Assembly: GCA_050874365.1 (NCBI GenBank)
Contig: JBNMKN010000086.1
Span: forward strand, 1-8,103
From: Eshraghiella sp050874365
GTDB lineage: Bacteria; Bacillota; Clostridia; Lachnospirales; Lachnospiraceae
DNA length: 8,103 bases
Reading direction: 5' to 3'
The notes under the pieces were generated by a model. The model was not told where the DNA came from, made no database searches, and worked only from the letters and a program-made list of their open reading frames with translations. Shown piece after piece: positions 6,681-8,103 of this stretch. Position numbers and translations under genes: made by a program. The first letter of the stretch is position 1; every line of letters begins with the position of its first letter.

Positions 6681-7886
6681 ATGAAATACGTAGTAATTCT
6701 TGGTGACGGAATGGCAGATGAACCTATAGAAAGCCTTGGCAATAAGACTATTCTTCAGGCTGCCGACACACCTTTTCTTGACATGCTTTCAAAAAAATCA
6801 GAAATAGGAATGGTACATACCGTTCCTGACGGAATGGCTCCGGGAAGCGATACAGCCAATCTTTCCGTATTGGGATATGACCCAAAGATATATTATTCGG
6901 GAAGATCTCCGCTTGAAGCATTAAGCATCGGAGTACCTATGACAGATACGGATATCGCACTCAGATGCAATATCGTGACAATATCCGAAGAAGAAGGCGT
7001 TCCATACGAAGAACAGACAATTATAGACCACAGCTCAAGCGAAATATCAACAGAAGACTGCGGAGTTTTACTTGAAGCGGTAAGAAAAGAACTTGAAAAC
7101 GATATTTTCAAATTCTATCTCGGAACAAGCTACAGACATTGTACAATATGGCGCAACGGAAGCGTTGTAAAGCTTACACCGCCTCATGACGTACTGGGAC
7201 AGAAGGTAGGACCTAACCTTCCTGAGACAGAAAGCTTAAGGGAGATGATGAAGAAGAGTTACGAAATTCTTAAGAACCATCCTCTTAACATAGAAAGAAA
7301 GAAAAAAGGACTTAACCCTGCCAATTCGTGCTGGTTCTGGGGCGCGGGAACCAAACCTGCACTTTCATCTTTTGAAGAAAAGACAGGCAAAAAAGGCGTA
7401 ATGATTTCCGCCGTTGATTTATTAAAGGGAATAGCTGTAGGTGCCGGAATGGATAATATTATCGTTCCGGGAGCAGACGGAACACTTAATACCAACTACG
7501 AAGGCAAAGCCAATGCGGCAATCAAGGCACTTACAAAAGATGGTTACGATTTTGCATATATCCATGTTGAAGCACCGGATGAAATGGGACATCAGGGCAG
7601 CATTGAACGTAAGATAAAAGCAGTTGAAAATCTTGACGGACGTGTTATCAAAACGGTTGTTGAGGGACTTAAAAATAGCGGTGAGCCATTCCGTGTTATT
7701 GTAACACCTGACCATCCTACTCCTATAAGACTCAGAACCCATGTTGCAAAACCTGTTCCATACCTTCTCTATGACAGCACAGAAGAACTTGACAGAACAT
7801 GGAATTACAACGAAGCTGAAGCAGAAGCATCAAAAAATTATGTTGCAAACGGTCATCAGCTCATTGACAAATTGTTTGAAAAGTAA
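6681..7886 (+). CDS. apgM: ApgM-type phosphoglycerate mutase family protein; possible homoserine kinase
   Basis: A protein of 401 residues of the cofactor-independent, archaeal-type phosphoglycerate mutase family (alkaline phosphatase superfamily, COG3635). Start ATG 6681 gives the family-typical MKYVVILGDGMAD. All metal and catalytic positions of the superfamily are visible: Asp9 in GDGMAD, the nucleophile Ser56 in APGSDTANLS, Asp300 and His304 in APDEMGHQG, Asp344-His345 in TPDHPTP, and His354 in RTHVAKP. So it should be an active two-metal phosphotransferase. The literal family function is interconversion of 2- and 3-phosphoglycerate in glycolysis. However, it sits 10 bases after hom and 42 before an aspartate kinase gene, and relatives in such threonine clusters have been proposed as functional replacements for homoserine kinase. 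I favour a role in threonine synthesis, but the sequence alone cannot decide substrate. The symbol names the family only. Confidence 0.9.
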   Translation: MKYVVILGDGMADEPIESLGNKTILQAADTPFLDMLSKKSEIGMVHTVPDGMAPGSDTANLSVLGYDPKIYYSGRSPLEALSIGVPMTDTDIALRCNIVTISEEEGVPYEEQTIIDHSSSEISTEDCGVLLEAVRKELENDIFKFYLGTSYRHCTIWRNGSVVKLTPPHDVLGQKVGPNLPETESLREMMKKSYEILKNHPLNIERKKKGLNPANSCWFWGAGTKPALSSFEEKTGKKGVMISAVDLLKGIAVGAGMDNIIVPGADGTLNTNYEGKANAAIKALTKDGYDFAYIHVEAPDEMGHQGSIERKIKAVENLDGRVIKTVVEGLKNSGEPFRVIVTPDHPTPIRLRTHVAKPVPYLLYDSTEELDRTWNYNEAEAEASKNYVANGHQLIDKLFEK

Positions 7887-7928
7887 TATAAATCACAGTA
7901 ACGTTTATTAATCCCGGAGGAAATAGAA

Positions 7929-8103
7929 ATGATAAAGGTAACTAAATTTGGTGGAAGCTCCCTTGCAAGTGCAGAACAGTTTAAAAAGGTAGCTGATATC
8001 ATACTCGCAGATGAAGCAAGACGATACGTTGTGCCATTTGCACCAGGTAAAAGATTTGCAGAGGACGTTAAGGTAACGGATATGCTCTACGCATGTTACA
8101 AAG
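7929..8103 (+). CDS. lysC: aspartate kinase, N-terminal part, cut by the window end
   Basis: The first 58 residues of an aspartokinase, the enzyme that phosphorylates aspartate as the first step toward lysine, threonine and methionine. The start KVTKFGGSSLA (3-13) is the nucleotide-binding signature of the family, and APGKRF (38-43) followed by KVTDMLY (48-54) matches the next conserved stretch of clostridial aspartokinases. CGGAGG lies 8 bases before the ATG, a strong site. The 42-base gap after the preceding gene contains no terminator, so it is probably co-transcribed with hom and the apgM-like gene. Residue 37 is Phe in VVPFAPGK where the relatives I recall usually have Ser. Catalytic centre, ACT domains and regulatory class are beyond the window, and the paralogue symbol (lysC, thrA-like or other) is uncertain. 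Confidence 0.9.
   Translation, partial: MIKVTKFGGSSLASAEQFKKVADIILADEARRYVVPFAPGKRFAEDVKVTDMLYACYK

Noticed and set aside
7887..7928. Possible terminator or leader regulator between the apgM-like gene and aspartate kinase gene
   Set aside because: The 42 bases hold no GC-rich stem and no T run, and are too short for a lysine riboswitch or T-box.

Overview
The window looks like a stretch of core chromosome from a low-GC, Gram-positive, anaerobic clostridium, most likely a motile member of the Lachnospiraceae. The basis is the order hpf - secA - prfB (common in Firmicutes), long-form HPF, A/T-rich intergenic DNA, strong AGGAGG-type ribosome binding sites, consensus vegetative (sigma-A type) promoters and a chemotaxis coupling gene. 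The genus is not decidable from the sequence alone. All seven convincing genes, and the partial eighth, lie on the + strand. I saw no RNA gene, insertion sequence, prophage or CRISPR array. No gap between genes exceeds about 170 bases, and each of the longer ones is filled by a terminator and a promoter.

Region 1 (1-670): a ribosome hibernation factor gene (hpf), apparently monocistronic, with an extended -10 promoter at the window edge and a strong intrinsic terminator. Region 2 (671-3409): secA with its own extended -10 promoter and terminator, also apparently monocistronic. Region 3 (3410-3747): a tiny independent unit, a perfect-consensus promoter (TTGACA-18-TATAAT) driving a 67-residue cysteine-rich lipoprotein and closed by its own terminator. 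Its function is unknown.

Region 4 (3748-8103): a run of five closely spaced genes with no terminator visible between them: prfB (release factor 2), cheW (chemotaxis coupling), hom (homoserine dehydrogenase), an ApgM-type alkaline-phosphatase-superfamily enzyme, and the start of an aspartate kinase gene cut by the window end. The last three fit the aspartate-to-threonine/methionine pathway: aspartate kinase makes aspartyl phosphate and homoserine dehydrogenase makes homoserine. The ApgM-like protein sits where a homoserine kinase would be expected.

The points most worth a second look are this possible non-orthologous homoserine kinase, an RF2 gene that has lost the usual programmed frameshift yet keeps its CTT-GAC scar, the cysteine-rich mini-lipoprotein with a very strong promoter and an in-frame repeat in its signal peptide, and a 14-bp direct repeat inside cheW that could in principle mediate a frameshifting 20-bp deletion.
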